The notes under the pieces: generated by a model | Told to the model about the DNA's origin: nothing | The model's database searches: none | Seen by the model: only the letters and a program-made list of their open reading frames with translations | Shown: positions 62,551 to 64,000 of the stretch, one piece after another | How the letters are laid out: the number at the start of each line of letters is the position of its first letter | Numbering within the stretch: the stretch's first letter is position 1 | Source of the DNA: Zoogloeaceae bacterium | Lineage (GTDB): Bacteria > Pseudomonadota > Gammaproteobacteria > Burkholderiales > Rhodocyclaceae | Length of the DNA stretch: 64,000 bases | Direction of reading: 5' to 3' | Assembly: GCA_024235635.1 (NCBI GenBank) | Contig: JACKMA010000002.1 | Location: 248,001 to 312,000, forward strand | Made by a program: the position numbers and the translations under genes

Positions 62551-64000
62551 CCGGGTGCAAGCCCCCGAGGGCATGGTTGGCCGATTCGAATGCGGCCTCG
62601 AAGGTGGCAAGTCGCGCTTCGAGTGCGCCGAGATCGCCCGTCTTGCCCACGTGTTCCAGCGCTTCGCACAGGTCGCCGAGCTGCATCGCGCCGACCGCAC
62701 GGGCGTTGGACTTGAGACCGTGCGCGATATGACCGGCTGCACGGGCGTCACCGGCGGTGATCGCGGCGCGCAGGCGCGCTGCCTGCAACTGTGCATTGGC
62801 CAGGAATCTTTCGCGCAGTCGCCGGTGGATCGCCGGATTGTCACCGACCAGCTGCGTCAGCATGTCGGGATCGAAGACTGCCGACGCCCCGCCGGCGCGC
62901 TCCGCTGGGGACGGTGCCGGCGAAGCGGCAGCCGCAGCCGCGGGTGTGGCGACGGGCAGGCAGCGGGCGAGTTGTTCCACGAGTTGCGACAAGGCCACCG
63001 GTTTGCCCAGGTAGCCGTCCATGCCGGCGGCCTGGCAGCGTTCGGCCTCGCCCTTGAGCGCGTTGGCGGTCAGCGCCAGGATCGGGGTGCGGGCGCGTCC
63101 CTGCTTGGCCTCTTCCTGGCGGATCGCTTCGGCGAGCTGGTAGCCGTCCATGTACGGCATGTGAATGTCGGACAGCACCAGACCGTAGCTGCCGCCCAGC
63201 CACTGGCTGAAGGCCTGTCGCCCGTCCGCGGCCACGTCGCAGCAATAGCCCAGCATGTCGAGCTGATGCCGGATCACTTCCTGGTTGGTCTCGTTGTCCT
63301 CGACCACCAGGATCAGGCGCCCCTGGCGGATGGCCACGTCGCGGCCGGGCGCACCACCGGGCATCGGCGGCTGGCCGAGGTCGCGGTCGGGCGCGACGCG
63401 GCAATCGCCCGCCCGGGCGAAGGGCAGGTGGGCCGTGAACGTGCTGCCGTCCCCGGGGCGGCTTCGCACCCGCAGCACGCCGCCCATGGCCTCCGCCAGT
63501 CGGGCACAGATGACCAGACCCAGCCCGGTGCCGCCGTACTTGCGCGTGGTCGATGCGTCGGCCTGGGTGAACGGGTGAAAGATCCGCGCCTGCGTCGCCT
63601 CGTCCATGCCGATGCCGTTGTCGCTGACCGACAGATCGACCCAGATCCGGTCGTCATCCTCGCCGGCCAGACGGGCTGCCACCGCCACCACGCCGGGATG
63701 CGCCAGACCGCTGGAGAACTTGATGGCGTTGGAGGCGAAATTGATCATGATCTGGCGCACCCGCAGCGCATCGCCTTCGAGTACCGCGGGAATCTTCGGA
63801 TCCACCTGGCTGCTGAGCGATACCGAATCCTTGTGGGCGTGCTCGGCGAGGGTGTCGCAGATCTTCCCGATTACTTCGGCGAGGGCGAAGGGTTCGTTGG
63901 ACAGGTCCATCTTGCCCGCCTCGATCTTCGAGAAGTCGAGGATGTCGTTGAGGATGCCGAGCTGGGCCTGGGCGGAATCGCGGATGACTGCGGCCATCCG
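62543..64000 (-). CDS. Hybrid histidine kinase with receiver and Hpt (cut by window edge)
   Basis: The C-terminal part of a hybrid histidine kinase; its start lies beyond the window. Seen in order: end of HisKA (SAQAQLGILNDILDFSKIEAGKMDL), HATPase, a receiver (VLSDIHMPYMDGYQLAEAIRQEEA), an Ala/Pro-rich linker and an Hpt phosphotransfer domain with the histidine in HIAHGLKSNARAVGAMQLGDLCEALE. Its stop region overlaps the start of the next kinase gene by 8 bp. The presence of Hpt suggests a phosphorelay, possibly passing phosphate to receivers of the neighbouring kinase. Confidence 0.85.
   Translation of the reverse strand, partial: RMAAVIRDSAQAQLGILNDILDFSKIEAGKMDLSNEPFALAEVIGKICDTLAEHAHKDSVSLSSQVDPKIPAVLEGDALRVRQIMINFASNAIKFSSGLAHPGVVAVAARLAGEDDDRIWVDLSVSDNGIGMDEATQARIFHPFTQADASTTRKYGGTGLGLVICARLAEAMGGVLRVRSRPGDGSTFTAHLPFARAGDCRVAPDRDLGQPPMPGGAPGRDVAIRQGRLILVVEDNETNQEVIRHQLDMLGYCCDVAADGRQAFSQWLGGSYGLVLSDIHMPYMDGYQLAEAIRQEEAKQGRARTPILALTANALKGEAERCQAAGMDGYLGKPVALSQLVEQLARCLPVATPAAAAAASPAPSPAERAGGASAVFDPDMLTQLVGDNPAIHRRLRERFLANAQLQAARLRAAITAGDARAAGHIAHGLKSNARAVGAMQLGDLCEALEHVGKTGDLGALEARLATFEAAFESANHALGGLHPDE
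62949..64000 (-). repeat. Repeat copy B of the kinase-receiver module
   Basis: Partner of copy A at 60728-61770. It probably continues beyond the window end. Differences cluster outside the phosphorylation and nucleotide-binding motifs. Confidence 0.8.

Overview
The window is GC-rich chromosomal DNA with densely packed bacterial genes, many joined by 4-bp ATGA/GTGA start-stop overlaps. Hopanoid squalene genes (hpnCDE), a PEP-CTERM protein, phasins, an ImuC-type polymerase and an integron integrase together point to a Proteobacterium. A Rhodocyclales-like Betaproteobacterium is my best guess; a Gammaproteobacterium is possible. I see no rRNA or tRNA genes.

Region by region. 1-2.5 kb: hpnC-hpnD-hpnE (squalene from farnesyl-PP) and a small cyclophilin-like protein. 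2.6-8.6 kb: biotin genes bioF-bioH-bioC-bioD, all overlapping by a few bases, then a PEP-CTERM exported protein and bioA; bioD carries an extra C-terminal domain. 8.7-18.7 kb: housekeeping and hydrolase genes (yaaA, an M14 carboxypeptidase, an alpha/beta hydrolase, a NlpC/P60 lipoprotein, dtd, a SIMPL protein, a DMT transporter, a gamma carbonic anhydrase-like protein, a GlcD-type oxidase, rlmJ). 18.7-29.5 kb: a BCS1-like AAA protein with DUF1415, a small kinase-like protein next to fabI, a ChrR-like cupin and AcpH cluster, folE with a DUF1615 lipoprotein, exported msrA, and an AAA ATPase behind a perfect FNR-type box. 29.7-37.4 kb: an EAL response regulator, metY, a macrodomain protein, a ParA-like/Ala-Lys-rich pair, a lipoprotein and a glyoxalase-fold protein.

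37.4-47.1 kb is the accessory centre. An imuC/dnaE2 gene lies 12 bp downstream of a broken integron integrase gene on the same strand. A textbook LexA box precedes the integrase, and a 249-bp palindrome-rich element with 32-bp terminal inverted repeats interrupts it. On the other side of the LexA box are attI-like repeats and a low-GC cassette array with four recognisable attC sites, five cassette genes of unknown function, an intact IS630-family element and an IS21 remnant at the far end.

47.3-64 kb returns to the chromosomal style: small membrane proteins, a phasin-like protein with a helix-hairpin-helix tail, rlhA, phasin phaP, a lysozyme-inhibitor-like protein, a GlxA-type regulator divergent from a small ORF plus homocysteine S-methyltransferase, a WD40-caspase protein with a glycine-zipper lipoprotein, and two tandem-duplicated hybrid histidine kinases, one ending in an EAL domain and the other running off the window.
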